Origin: Pseudomonas capsici
GTDB lineage: Bacteria > Pseudomonadota > Gammaproteobacteria > Pseudomonadales > Pseudomonadaceae
Direction of reading: 5' to 3'
Length of the DNA stretch: 64,000 nucleotides
NCBI RefSeq assembly: GCF_017165765.1
Contig: NZ_JAFGZD010000014.1
Span: forward strand, 1 to 64,000
This document shows, one piece after another, positions 34,366-43,062 of this stretch. Numbering within the stretch: position 1 is the first letter of the stretch; the number at the start of each line of letters is the position of its first letter. Made by a program: the position numbers and the translations under genes. The notes below the pieces were generated by a model. It ran no database searches. It was not told where the DNA came from and worked only from the letters and a program-made list of their open reading frames with translations.

Positions 34366-35622
34366 ATGCTCTTTCGACCTGAAGCACTCGACGCGCAAAA
34401 GCGCAGTACTCTGGGTACGGTCTTGCTGGTCAGCCCGTTGTCGATGCGGCTGGCGGCGGCAGTATCGCTGCTGTTCTGCATCTGCATGGCCCTGTTTCTG
34501 ACGTTCGCTACATACACCAAACGCACCGCAGCCAGCGGCGTGCTACTGCCCGAAAATGGCCTGATCAGGATCTACGCCCCCCAGGCCGGTGTGGTCAACA
34601 GCCTCGATGTTGCCGAAGGGCAACCCGTGAACACCGGTGCAGTGCTGATGGCGTTGTCCAGCGACACGCAGAACGGTGAGGCAGGTGGCTCGCAACAGGC
34701 GATCAGCCTTTCGATCAAACGGCGTCTGGAAAGTCTCACCCGGGAGATCGACGAAACCCTTGCCTTGCACCGTCAGGAACTGGATGGCAAGAAGCGTCAG
34801 GTCGAAGCTCTGGAAACGGAGCAGCAGAAAATACTCGCGCAAATCGACCTTACTCGTCAGCGGCTGGCATTGACCAAGGGAATGGCCGAACGCTACGCCG
34901 ACCTGCAACGCCAGGACTATGTGTCCCGTGATCAGTTGCAGGAAAAGGAAGATGCCGTTCTGGACATGCGCCTGCGTGGCGAAGAACTCAATCGCTCACT
35001 GCTGACGGTGCGGGCCGAAAGTACAAGGCTGCGGGCGGAACTGGTCGAACTGCCGTTCAACCAGAGCAAGCAAATGGCCGAGTTGCAACGCAGGCTGGCC
35101 GAGAGTCAGGATCGGCTGATTGAAAGCGAAACCAAGCGGGAAGTTCTCATCACGGCCCCGACAACCGGTGAAGCGACAGCCATTGCGGTTTCCAACGGTT
35201 CACGAGTCGACAGTGCGCGACCGTTGCTGAGCATTGTGCCTGCCGATGCAAACCTGCACGCGGAATTGTATCTACCCAGTCGCTCCGTGGGTTTTGTAAG
35301 CGCAGGCGATACCGTGATGCTGCGTTACCAGGCATATCCCTATCAGCGCTTTGGCTTGCAGCCGGGCACGGTTTCGTCGATTTCACGCACCGCATTGCCA
35401 GCCGAGGAAGTGATGACGCTGGGCAATGTCTCCGAGCAGTCGCGTGAACAGGGTCCCTTTTATCGCGTCACGGTAGCCCTGGCGTCTCAAACCATCGAAG
35501 GCCAGGACGTACGCGAGCGTTTGCGCTCCGGCATGCAACTGGACGCCGACATCATGCAGGAAAAGTTGCCGCTTTATGAGTGGTTGCTCGAGCCTTTGCG
35601 CGGAATAGGAAAGCGGCTTTGA
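34366..35622 (+). CDS. HlyD/CvaA-family adaptor of microcin export
   Basis: 418 residues. One membrane helix at about residues 30-50 (AAAVSLLFCICMALFLTF), then ATYTKRTAASGVLLPENGLI, the first half of the barrel, a long coiled coil at about 105-255, the second lipoyl half (APTTGEATAIAVSNGSRV) and a beta-barrel (AELYLPSRSVGFVSAGDTVM, RYQAYPYQRFG). This is the periplasmic adaptor of a type I microcin secretion system, as CvaA is for colicin V. The ATG at 34366 is preferred over a TTG 18 bases upstream. Its stop overlaps the transporter start, and the transporter stop overlaps the TolC start, so the three form one operon. Confidence 0.9.
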   Translation: MLFRPEALDAQKRSTLGTVLLVSPLSMRLAAAVSLLFCICMALFLTFATYTKRTAASGVLLPENGLIRIYAPQAGVVNSLDVAEGQPVNTGAVLMALSSDTQNGEAGGSQQAISLSIKRRLESLTREIDETLALHRQELDGKKRQVEALETEQQKILAQIDLTRQRLALTKGMAERYADLQRQDYVSRDQLQEKEDAVLDMRLRGEELNRSLLTVRAESTRLRAELVELPFNQSKQMAELQRRLAESQDRLIESETKREVLITAPTTGEATAIAVSNGSRVDSARPLLSIVPADANLHAELYLPSRSVGFVSAGDTVMLRYQAYPYQRFGLQPGTVSSISRTALPAEEVMTLGNVSEQSREQGPFYRVTVALASQTIEGQDVRERLRSGMQLDADIMQEKLPLYEWLLEPLRGIGKRL

Positions 35623-37769
35623 ACCTGAGAAATGCTTTCACTTTTGGGGTCGGCAGAAAAATGCCGGTAGTGCTTCAGGCCGAAGCCACTGAATGTGGTC
35701 TGGCGTGCGTGGCCATGATTGCCAGTTATCACGGTCAGCACAGCGACCTCTTTTCGCTGCGCCAGCGTCTCTCACCCTCGATGAAAGGGGTCAATCTCAA
35801 ACAACTGACTCGCATGGCAGCACAACTCGGACTGGGCAGCCGGGCATTGCGGGTCGAGCTGGGCGCACTGGGTCAGTTGCAATTGCCCTGTGTGCTGCAC
35901 TGGAACTTCAACCATTTTGTGGTGCTCAAGGAGGTCAGCGCGCACGGCGTGGTGCTGCATGATCCCGGGCGCGGCCTGTGCAAGCTGTCGCTGGAAGAAG
36001 TGTCGGCAGCCTTTACCGGTGTGGCTCTGGAGCTGTGGCCGGAGAGTGATTTCCAGCCGGTCGCTGCCCAGCCGCCAATCCCGTTACGCAAGCTGCTGGG
36101 GCGCGTGCAAGGGTTTGGCCGGGTGCTTGTCCAGGTGCTGCTTCTGGCGTTGGCGCTGGAACTGTGCACCATCCTGAGCCCGTTCTTCATGCAGACCGTC
36201 ATCGACAAGGTGCTGGTCAGTGCCGATCTGGATCTGCTGGCAGTGCTGGCAATCGGTTTTGGCATTCTGCTGATCATTCAGAACGCCGTCTCGCTGGCCC
36301 GTGCGTGGGCGCTGATGTATCTGGGCACCATGCTCGGCTCGCAGTGGCAGATCAACGTCTTCACCCATCTGCTGCGTTTGCCGGTGGCGTTTTTCGAGCG
36401 TCGCCATCTGGGCGATATTGTCTCGCGCTTCGGCTCCCTGAAGTCGATCCAGCAAACGGTCACCACCTCGTTCATCGAAGCCATACTCGACGGTCTCATG
36501 ACGGTCGTCACACTGGGTCTGATGATTGCCTACAGCCCGATACTGGCGCTCGTGGCCGTGGTGGCAATGGTCATATATGCCTTGGCACGCTGGGCCTGGT
36601 TCGGGCCTTTGCGCCGGGCCAGCGAGAATCAGCTCGTGCATGCTGCCCGTCAGCAGTCGCATTTTCTGGAAAGCGTACGAGGCGTGCGCACCATCAAGCT
36701 GTTCAACCGTCATGAACAGCGTTGCAATGCCTGGAGCGCTTTACTGGTCGAAGAAATCAACGCCGGCCTGCAGCCCCAGAAACTGCAACTGGCCTATCGC
36801 ACCTTCAACGGCGTGCTGTTCGGGCTGGTCACGATCATTGTCATCTGGCTGGGAGCCAGGCTGGTTCTGGAAGGACAGTTCAGTGCCGGGATGCTGATTG
36901 CATTCAACTCCTACAAGGAACAGTTCAACGGTCGTGTGGCCAGCCTGATAGACAAGATCGTGGACGTGATTATGCTGCGCCTGCATGGCGAACGACTGGC
37001 TGACATTGTGTTGCACGATGCCGAGCCGGTTCCCGGCCCGGATGCATTCGATGAAACCGGCAATGACAAGGTGCCCAGCCTTGAAGTGCGTCAATTGCGC
37101 TTTCGCTATTGCGAGCATGAACCTTACGTGCTGGACGATGTGTCGCTTCATGTCCGCCCAGGCGAGTCGGTCGCCATCGTTGGTCCGTCGGGCGGCGGTA
37201 AAAGTACCCTGCTCAATATCATGCTGGGCATTCTCGCTCCCAGCGCTGGCAGTGTTTTGCTGGATGGCCTGCCGGTCGGACCTGAAAACATCAGCAGGCT
37301 GCGTCGCATAACCGGCACGGTACTTCAGGATGACGTGCTGTTCGCTGGGTCGATTGGCGACAATATCAGCTTTTTCGAGGCCGGTGCCGACCAGCAATGG
37401 ATCGAGCAGTGCGCGCGTCTGGCCGCAGTCCACGATGATATCGCGCAGATGCCGATGGGCTACAACACGCTGGTGGGAGATATGGGAACGGTACTGTCCG
37501 GAGGCCAGAAACAGCGGGTATTGCTGGCCCGCGCCCTTTATAAAAAACCGCAGTTGCTGTTTCTCGACGAAGCGACCAGCCACCTGGATATCGCACGTGA
37601 AGCGGCGGTCAATCAGGCGCTGCAAGCGTTGCAAATTACCAGGGTCATTGTTGCCCACCGACCGGACACCATTCGCACGGCTGACAGGGTCGTGGCGCTT
37701 GCCAATGGCCGGGTTGTCTATGATGGTCCCGTGCTCGAAGAGCCGACAACACAAGGTTCCGGGTCATGA
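35619..37769 (+). CDS. Peptidase-containing ABC transporter (C39 peptidase, CvaB-like)
   Basis: 716 residues from a TTG overlapping the adaptor stop (TTGA); an ATG at 35661 is the alternative. The N-terminal C39 protease has its catalytic Cys in ATECGLACVAMIASYHG, His in LHWNFNHFVVL and Asp in LHDPGRG. Six membrane helices follow (about 175-440). The ATPase has Walker A GPSGGGKST, signature LSGGQKQRVLLARA and Walker B LLFLDEAT. Such transporters cut double-glycine leaders and export the core peptide. All three catalytic positions are present, so it should process the three precursors encoded beside it. Confidence 0.95.
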   Translation: MNLRNAFTFGVGRKMPVVLQAEATECGLACVAMIASYHGQHSDLFSLRQRLSPSMKGVNLKQLTRMAAQLGLGSRALRVELGALGQLQLPCVLHWNFNHFVVLKEVSAHGVVLHDPGRGLCKLSLEEVSAAFTGVALELWPESDFQPVAAQPPIPLRKLLGRVQGFGRVLVQVLLLALALELCTILSPFFMQTVIDKVLVSADLDLLAVLAIGFGILLIIQNAVSLARAWALMYLGTMLGSQWQINVFTHLLRLPVAFFERRHLGDIVSRFGSLKSIQQTVTTSFIEAILDGLMTVVTLGLMIAYSPILALVAVVAMVIYALARWAWFGPLRRASENQLVHAARQQSHFLESVRGVRTIKLFNRHEQRCNAWSALLVEEINAGLQPQKLQLAYRTFNGVLFGLVTIIVIWLGARLVLEGQFSAGMLIAFNSYKEQFNGRVASLIDKIVDVIMLRLHGERLADIVLHDAEPVPGPDAFDETGNDKVPSLEVRQLRFRYCEHEPYVLDDVSLHVRPGESVAIVGPSGGGKSTLLNIMLGILAPSAGSVLLDGLPVGPENISRLRRITGTVLQDDVLFAGSIGDNISFFEAGADQQWIEQCARLAAVHDDIAQMPMGYNTLVGDMGTVLSGGQKQRVLLARALYKKPQLLFLDEATSHLDIAREAAVNQALQALQITRVIVAHRPDTIRTADRVVALANGRVVYDGPVLEEPTTQGSGS

Positions 37770-39130
37770 TTCGTCGTGTCGGCTGGTGGAGCCTGTTGAG
37801 CACCACCGGCATGTTACTGACGTCCATGTGCATGGCTGACATCCGCGCAGAGGCTTGCCCGGGCTCCAGTCGCCTTCCCGACACCCTTGATCTCTCTGTG
37901 GCGGTGTCTGTCGCGTTATGCGCCGACCCAAGACTGCGTGAAGCGTGGCTCACCGAACTGGCCCGACAGGCAGAACTGGATGCCGAGTACTCCGCCTACT
38001 ACCCGACCGTAGAGGGGCAGTTTCAGAAAGGCCGGGCAGGCAAGAGCATACGTTATCCGGATTTCTCCGAAGCCAATTCCAGACTGAACTCCAATACCAG
38101 CATCTATGGCCTCAATATGAGCTGGGTACTGTTCGATTTCGGCCTTCGCGCCGCCAAAGTCGAAAGTGCCCGCCAACTGCTGAGCGTCGCCAGTAACAGC
38201 CGGATTGAAGAGGTGCAGAAGTCGATGCTGGCCACCGCCAAGGTTTTCTATCAGGTGCAGGCCAATACCGCATTACTGCAAGCCAGAATCAGTGCAGAAC
38301 GTCTTGCGGACAACAGCCTGAAAGCGGCCGATGCAAAGTATCGCGCCGGTGCCGGCGAGCAGACTGATCGCCTGCAGGCGCAATCCAGTTATGCCGAAGC
38401 CCAACTGGACCGGATAACGGCGCAAGGCGATCTGGCGGTTGCACAAGGCGAGCTGGCCAGTCAGTTGGGGCTGTCGCCTGCTACCCCGCTCAAACTGGTC
38501 GCTCTGGATGAGCCGGGCAGCGAAGAGGTCGCGTTTCTGGGTGACGTCAATGTGCTGATGGAACAGGCAAGGGCTTCCCACCCGGCCATCGAAAAGGCAC
38601 GGGCGGACTGGGCTGCAAGCCAGGCCAGGGTGGAAGCGGCAAAAGCTCAGGGACGGCCAAGCGTGTCGCTATTCAGTAACTACAGCCGTCAGGACACACC
38701 GATAGAGCAGGTTTCCACCCGACAGGAAATAGACACCTGGACGATTGGGGTGCAGATCACGGTGCCGATTTTCGACGGTTTCCTCAATCGGCGCAGGGCT
38801 CGGGCCGCCAGTTACGAAAGTGCGGCTCGTGAACAGGCGTTGCATGACGTTGAAAACAGTATTGCGCTGAACGTCTGGAAAAGCCGACAGGCGCTGGAAT
38901 CCCGAACCCGGGCGCTGGCAATCAGTCGTCTTTTTGTCGAGAGTGCGAGCAAGTCTTATGAAATCGCTCAAGGCCGCTATAAAGCAGGTGTGGGCAGTAT
39001 CATTGAGCTTCTGCGCTCACAGAACGATCTGGCGGCAGCGAATCAGAAGCGTGTGGAGTCCCTGGTCAGCTGGCATAACGCCAAGCTCCAGTTGGCATCC
39101 GACCTTGGCAGTCTGCATATCGGAGAATGA
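37766..39130 (+). CDS. TolC-family outer membrane channel of microcin export
   Basis: 454 residues. Signal peptide to about residue 28 (STTGMLLTSMCMADIRAEA), then the repeated TolC helices (LREAWLTELARQAELDAEYS, YKAGVGSIIELLRSQNDLA) and the GLNMSWVLFDFGLRAAKVES strand. It provides the outer membrane exit for the peptides handled by the adaptor and ABC transporter; its start shares ATGA with the transporter stop. A dedicated TolC in a class II microcin cluster is less common than reliance on the chromosomal TolC. Confidence 0.93.
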   Translation: MIRRVGWWSLLSTTGMLLTSMCMADIRAEACPGSSRLPDTLDLSVAVSVALCADPRLREAWLTELARQAELDAEYSAYYPTVEGQFQKGRAGKSIRYPDFSEANSRLNSNTSIYGLNMSWVLFDFGLRAAKVESARQLLSVASNSRIEEVQKSMLATAKVFYQVQANTALLQARISAERLADNSLKAADAKYRAGAGEQTDRLQAQSSYAEAQLDRITAQGDLAVAQGELASQLGLSPATPLKLVALDEPGSEEVAFLGDVNVLMEQARASHPAIEKARADWAASQARVEAAKAQGRPSVSLFSNYSRQDTPIEQVSTRQEIDTWTIGVQITVPIFDGFLNRRRARAASYESAAREQALHDVENSIALNVWKSRQALESRTRALAISRLFVESASKSYEIAQGRYKAGVGSIIELLRSQNDLAAANQKRVESLVSWHNAKLQLASDLGSLHIGE

Positions 39131-39226
39131 GGGCTGGAGGGAGATCAAGCTGCTGCGGCCACTCGGACCGATACATCCCGACTTCGGCACTTGTTGTCGA
39201 TGCACAGGGAAAGGAGAAAGGTGTCC

Positions 39227-39254
39227 TGGCCTGCACACAGGCAGCCGCAGGCCA
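39227..39254 (-). terminator. Terminator-like hairpin after microcin precursor 2
   Basis: TGGCCTGC and GCAGGCCA form an 8-pair stem with a 12-base loop, 14 bases past the stop of the minus-strand precursor and convergent with the TolC-like gene; CCTTTCTCC follows on the minus strand. Confidence 0.6.
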
Positions 39255-39268
39255 AGGAACACCGGACA

Positions 39269-39490
39269 TCAGCCAACGAACGGTCCACGAATGACCGACG
39301 GTGGAGGCACATCAGGAAATGGATAGATGCAGATCGGGTCCGGCTTGATCACGCCGATGCCGGGCACTGGCATGATAGTGAAAACGGTACCGCCGCTGAC
39401 ACTGCGCAGTTCGGCGTCGGTCAGTTCATGAACCTGAGCGGAAACACGATCGGATGGCGTGCAGATGGTTTTCTGATTGCAACTGATCAT
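39269..39490 (-). CDS. Double-glycine-leader peptide, putative class II microcin precursor 2 (proline-rich core)
   Basis: 73 residues. Leader segment VHELTDAELRSVSGG, with Gly33-Gly34 as the cutting site. The 39-residue core is unusual: TVFTIMPVPGIGVIKPDPIC, then IYPFPDVPPPSVIRGPFVG, about a quarter proline, with one Cys. Strong ribosome binding site AAGAGG before the ATG. It lies convergent to the export operon. Proline-rich antimicrobial peptides often enter cells and block the ribosome exit tunnel, but nothing here proves such a mode of action. It could also be a modified or signalling peptide. Confidence 0.78.
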   Translation of the reverse strand: MISCNQKTICTPSDRVSAQVHELTDAELRSVSGGTVFTIMPVPGIGVIKPDPICIYPFPDVPPPSVIRGPFVG

Positions 39491-39676
39491 GGCAAACCTC
39501 TTGATAGAGATGTGGGGTGATATTTATACACAGAACACTCGAACAGGATTGCCTACCCCTCATTGGCTATCCACTTCTCCGGACACTAGTTCATGTGATT
39601 TCTGTAGCGGGAGTCAGTGAACAGCAACTTGGGATTCAGGCAAACCTGGCGGATTGTCTGATATGTACATTCGGTT

Positions 39677-39877
39677 TCATGAACCGGATATTTCATGCAG
39701 CTCATCGTCATCGTGAGGGCGAATGACGGTGGCGACTGCAGCGAACATGCCCGCGAAACCAATGTAATACCAATGGAAGTCCAGAATGGCTGCTGTAAGG
39801 AAACAAAACACCGCAACCCGGAACAGTCCTGACGGTTTGACGTTTTTTCCAAACAGCCTGTTACGATCAGAAATCAT
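39677..39877 (-). CDS. Small two-helix membrane protein, candidate microcin immunity protein
   Basis: 66 residues: a basic N-terminus (MISDRNRLFGKNVKPSG), two closely spaced hydrophobic helices (LFRVAVFCFLTAAILDFHWY, YIGFAGMFAAVATVIR) and an acidic tail (PHDDDELHEISG). GGAG lies about 8 bases before the ATG at 39877. It follows precursor 3 on the same strand after 59 bases. Class II microcin immunity proteins are typically small membrane proteins encoded directly beside the precursor, so immunity is a good guess; there is no recognised family. Confidence 0.65.
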   Translation of the reverse strand: MISDRNRLFGKNVKPSGLFRVAVFCFLTAAILDFHWYYIGFAGMFAAVATVIRPHDDDELHEISGS

Positions 39878-39936
39878 GACAGTCTCCAGTGTTCGACATG
39901 GATGACGAATTGCGTCACTCATGCGATGGGACTCGG

Positions 39937-40146
39937 CTACAACGCCATCGTCTGGTAGGCGTCGAAGGCACTGGCGGCAGCTACACCCACCAGGATGGCG
40001 CCGGCACCGACAGCCGTAACCGGGGCCAGTGCTGTTGCAGCCGCCACTACACCAAAGGCTGCAACACCTTCGCCAACAGTCATGCCGCCGCCGATGAGTG
40101 ACATTTCATTTTCGCTGAGCTCACGCACAACCAAATTCTCATTCAT
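39937..40146 (-). CDS. Double-glycine-leader peptide, putative class II microcin precursor 3
   Basis: 69 residues. Leader MNENLVVRELSENEMSLIGG fits the class II consensus closely, including E at about -7 and the double Gly. The 49-residue core (GMTVGEGVAAFGVVAAATAL, APVTAVGAGAILVGVAAASA, FDAYQTMAL) is Gly/Ala/Val-rich without charges, like colicin V-type membrane-active microcins. AAGG lies 10 bases before the ATG. It probably forms an operon with the membrane protein at 39677-39877. Confidence 0.85.
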   Translation of the reverse strand: MNENLVVRELSENEMSLIGGGMTVGEGVAAFGVVAAATALAPVTAVGAGAILVGVAAASAFDAYQTMAL

Positions 40147-40346
40147 GTTTAATTACCTTATATCTAACGTCAGTTAAAACCCGTTGGGTAAATAGGTGAT
40201 TATCCCTTTATGGAATCATAAAGCGCTGGCCACACCGTTTCATGGTTGGCCACATTCATCATTAGTGAATGTGCAATGAATTTGAATAGTACAGATGTAC
40301 TAAGTATTGCATGCCTCACTCTGGACAATCGGTTTCTGCGGAGCTC

Positions 40347-40439
40347 ATGACCTTGAAACAAGATGGCCTGGACTGCCCAGATTGTCTGCGCGCCTCCCAT
40401 AGCGACATGATCGGATACCTGCTCGTTCAATCGCTTTGA
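40347..40439 (+). CDS. Possible 30-residue small protein with CPDC motif
   Basis: MTLKQDGLDCPDCLRASHSD, then MIGYLLVQSL, with CGGAG placed 4 bases before the ATG. The Cys-x-x-Cys pair and good ribosome binding site are the only support; no family is recognised. Confidence 0.25.
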   Translation: MTLKQDGLDCPDCLRASHSDMIGYLLVQSL

Positions 40440-40563
40440 CTGGCCCGCGACAGGTTTTGCAGCGATGATGTCATTGGCCGTTGCCCCGGGGTGTTTCCGA
40501 CACTACCGTTCTTTCAGGGCCTGGACCACTATCCAAAGGAAGCGGATTGGCTTATGCTAACCA

Positions 40564-40579
40564 CTGTACAAAAACACAG
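40564..40579 (+). promoter_or_regulatory. LexA (SOS) box upstream of yebG
   Basis: CTGTACAAAAACACAG fits the LexA consensus CTG-N10-CAG, 40 bases before the yebG start. E. coli yebG is a known SOS gene. Confidence 0.85.
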
Positions 40580-40618
40580 TAATCGCTAAATTTATCGCAA
40601 AGGCATGTGAGGTGGTTA

Positions 40619-40888
40619 ATGGCCGTCGAAGTGGTATACCGCAGCAGCCGAGATCTGGAGCGTTTGTTCATGGATAAAGCCGAAGCTGATCGTCATGACA
40701 AGATGCTTGAACTCGCCGAGTTGCTGGCAACAGTGTTGAACAAGGCCGTGCCGTCTCTGACGGAAGCCCAGGTTGAAGAAGCCGGGATCTACATGGCGAA
40801 AAACCGCGACATCTTCGCCCGCGCCTTCAAGAGCCAGCCGGATGCGTTGAATGAGTTGTTGAGTGAAACGGCGGATGAGGCCGAGTGA
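40619..40888 (+). CDS. yebG: YebG family SOS-response protein
   Basis: 89 residues. The family opening MAVEVVYRSSRDLERLFMDK, then AEADRHDKMLELAELLATVL, is clear; E. coli YebG is a small DNA-damage-inducible protein of unknown biochemical role. The ATG at 40619 has GAGGTGG 5 bases upstream and is preferred over one 12 bases earlier. The LexA box at 40564-40579 fits SOS control. The gene ends in a large hairpin shared with the convergent E2 gene. Confidence 0.93.
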   Translation: MAVEVVYRSSRDLERLFMDKAEADRHDKMLELAELLATVLNKAVPSLTEAQVEEAGIYMAKNRDIFARAFKSQPDALNELLSETADEAE

Positions 40889-40895
40889 ATCGGGG

Positions 40896-40939
40896 TTCGC
40901 GAATGAATAGGCTCCTACAAGAGCCAATTCATTCGCGAA
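40896..40939. terminator. Large hairpin between yebG and the E2 gene
   Basis: TTCGCGAATGAAT pairs with ATTCATTCGCGAA (13 perfect pairs), with an inner GGCTC/GAGCC stem. The sequence motif TTCGCGAA recurs at 60509-60516. It probably ends transcription or protects mRNA ends from both sides. Confidence 0.75.
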
Positions 40940-40953
40940 AAGCTACACCTCCG

Positions 40954-42057
40954 TCATTCCGGTTTCTCCAGCTCATCCACCAGCGCTTTGAAGAACCGCG
41001 CAGCTTCCCCTCCTGTTACAGCCCGATGGTCGAAGGTCAGTGACAGCGGCAGGACCGGGTGGATGACAACCTCCCCGTTCATGGCCACCGGCTCTTCGCG
41101 AATGCCTCCCGCACCGATGATCGCCACTTGCGGCGGTACGACGATGGGGTTGGCGTAGCGGCCGAACAGGGTGCCGAAGTTGGACAGGGTGATGGTCGCG
41201 CCCATCATTTCCTGTGGCGGGATCGAGCGGGCTTTGACGTCGGCGCGCAAGCGACTCATGCCTTCTTTCAGGTCGGCTGCACTGCGGTTGCCCACATCAC
41301 GCAGCACCGGTACGAACAGGCCATCGGGCGTGTCGACGGCTATGCCCAGGTCGAGGGTTTCATGGTGTTTGATCGACAGGGATTTGCCGTCGAACCAGCT
41401 GTTGAGCACCGGTTCCACCTTGCAGGCCGCAGCCATGGCTTTGCCCAGGCGGATCAATGGGTCACGGGCCTGCGCCCATTGGTGCAGGTCGGCATCGCCA
41501 AAGATCGTGACCGGCACCACTTCGGCATGGGACTTGGCCATGTTCAGTGCCATGCTGCGCCGCACACCGCGCAGGCGCTGGCCGCCAAAACGGTCGCGCT
41601 CGACCTGTGCTGCGCGTTCGACATCGGCACGGGTGATCAGGCCGTTATTGCCTGAGCCGGTCAAGGCATTGAGTTCGACTCCCAGTTGCCGTGCCAGTTG
41701 CCGCACGGCGGGCGTGGCTTTTACAGACAAGTGTTCACGAGTCGAAGGTGCAGCGCCAACACAGAACTGATCGTCCTGGCTGCCGCCGCCTTCGAGGCGC
41801 CCCACCACGGTGCCGGCATCGCCCTCGCCTTCAAAGGCCATCAGCGGTTCGCCCACATGCAGAACGTCACCATCGCCGCCAAACAGCTTGGCGACCACGC
41901 CGTCATAAGGCGCGGGAATATCGACGATGGCCTTGGCGGTTTCTACCGAAACCACCAGTTGATCGGCATGCACGGTGTCACCTTCCTTGACGTGCCACTG
42001 GACCACTTCCGCTTCTTGCAGACCTTCGCCCAGATCGGGCAGTTTGAAATATTTCAT
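40954..42057 (-). CDS. 2-oxo acid dehydrogenase E2 component (dihydrolipoamide acyltransferase)
   Basis: 367 residues. Lipoyl domain at 1-75 with the lipoyl Lys in SVETAKAIVDI; E3/E1-binding domain at about 110-145 (VKATPAVRQLARQLGVELNA); catalytic domain from about 155. The usual catalytic motif HxxxDG reads FDHRAVTGG here, with Thr for Asp. It transfers the acyl group to CoA in a branched-chain oxo-acid dehydrogenase complex. It is the last gene of a minus-strand operon: leucine dehydrogenase, E1 alpha, E1 beta, E2, the same order as PA3418-PA3415 of P. aeruginosa. No E3 gene is present here. Confidence 0.92.
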   Translation of the reverse strand: MKYFKLPDLGEGLQEAEVVQWHVKEGDTVHADQLVVSVETAKAIVDIPAPYDGVVAKLFGGDGDVLHVGEPLMAFEGEGDAGTVVGRLEGGGSQDDQFCVGAAPSTREHLSVKATPAVRQLARQLGVELNALTGSGNNGLITRADVERAAQVERDRFGGQRLRGVRRSMALNMAKSHAEVVPVTIFGDADLHQWAQARDPLIRLGKAMAAACKVEPVLNSWFDGKSLSIKHHETLDLGIAVDTPDGLFVPVLRDVGNRSAADLKEGMSRLRADVKARSIPPQEMMGATITLSNFGTLFGRYANPIVVPPQVAIIGAGGIREEPVAMNGEVVIHPVLPLSLTFDHRAVTGGEAARFFKALVDELEKPE

Positions 42058-42075
42058 CGCAAGCCTCCTTGGGCG

Positions 42076-43062
42076 TCAGGCGAAATCGAGCACGGTGTCG
42101 CAGGCATGCAGAATGTCTTCAACTGCCGGGATATAGAGCTGTTCCAACCGGTACAACGGCGGTGGAATGTCCGGGGCAGTGACACGCTGGATGGGTGCCT
42201 GCAGATCCATGAAGGCCCGCTCGTAAAGGCTGGCGGCGATTTCCGAACCGACGGCACAGGAACGCGGCGCTTCATGGATGATCACGCAGCGCCCGGTCTT
42301 GCGCACCGAGGCTTCAAGGGTGTCGAGGTCCAGGGGTTTGACGCAGGCCACGTCGATGACTTCTGCCGAAACACCTCGCTCGGCCAGCGCACTGGCAGCC
42401 TGCAGGGTTTCATGCACGCTGGCGCCCCAACTGATCAGGGTGATGTCGCTGCCTTCGCGCAGGGTGAAACAGCTGTCCAGCGGCAGGCGCTTGCCATCAT
42501 CGACCAAGGGCTGCGGGTTCATGCGATAGAGCCGGGTCGGCTCCAGGAAGATCACCGGATCGGGATCGTCGATGGCCGCCAGCAATAATCCATAGGCGCG
42601 GGCGGGTGACGATGGAATCACGACGCGCAGGCCAGGCACATGCGCGAACATGGCCTCGGTGCTTTCGCTGTGATGTTCGGGAGCGCGAATCCCCGCGCCC
42701 ATGGGCGTGCGCAGCACCATCGGGCAGGAAAGACGCCCACGGGTGCGATTGCGGATACGGCTGGCGTGGGAGACCAGATGCTCCATGGCGGCGTAGATGA
42801 ACCCCATGAACTGGATTTCCACCACCGGTTTCAAGCCCTGTGCCGCCATACCGACCACCAGGCCGCCGAGCATGGTTTCCGCCAGCGGCGAGTCGATCAC
42901 CCGCTTGAAGCCGAAGCTGTCCCGCAAACCCTGAGTGGCACGGAATACCCCGCCATTGACGCCGACATCCTCACCCAGCACCACAACGTTTTCGTCTTCG
43001 GCCATGGCCCGGTGCATCGCCAGGTTAACGGCTTCCAGCAAGCTGACTTTTTCATTGGCCAT
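42076..43062 (-). CDS. 2-oxo acid dehydrogenase E1 component, beta subunit
   Basis: 328 residues, the usual length. Family blocks: SLLEAVNLAMHRAMAEDENV, VLGEDVGVNGGVFRATQGL, then RVIDSPLAETMLGGLVVGMA and AGIRAPEHHSESTEAMFAHV. With the alpha subunit it binds thiamine diphosphate and decarboxylates the oxo acid, loading the E2 lipoate. The ATG at 43062 overlaps the end of the alpha gene by 11 bases, showing coupling; 18 bases separate its stop from the E2 start. Substrate (branched-chain versus pyruvate) is inferred from the leucine dehydrogenase neighbour. Confidence 0.94.
   Translation of the reverse strand: MANEKVSLLEAVNLAMHRAMAEDENVVVLGEDVGVNGGVFRATQGLRDSFGFKRVIDSPLAETMLGGLVVGMAAQGLKPVVEIQFMGFIYAAMEHLVSHASRIRNRTRGRLSCPMVLRTPMGAGIRAPEHHSESTEAMFAHVPGLRVVIPSSPARAYGLLLAAIDDPDPVIFLEPTRLYRMNPQPLVDDGKRLPLDSCFTLREGSDITLISWGASVHETLQAASALAERGVSAEVIDVACVKPLDLDTLEASVRKTGRCVIIHEAPRSCAVGSEIAASLYERAFMDLQAPIQRVTAPDIPPPLYRLEQLYIPAVEDILHACDTVLDFA

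Larger units (their letters stand above)
40147..40618. other. Intergenic stretch between microcin precursor 3 and yebG
   Basis: About 470 bases. It holds the upstream region of the minus-strand precursor, a possible 30-residue reading frame at 40347-40439 and the LexA box of yebG at 40564-40579. Other open frames have no ribosome binding site. Confidence 0.5.

Noticed and set aside
40200..40430. 76-codon minus-strand frame upstream of microcin precursor 3
   Set aside because: No ribosome binding site or family likeness, and it covers the probable promoter region of the precursor.
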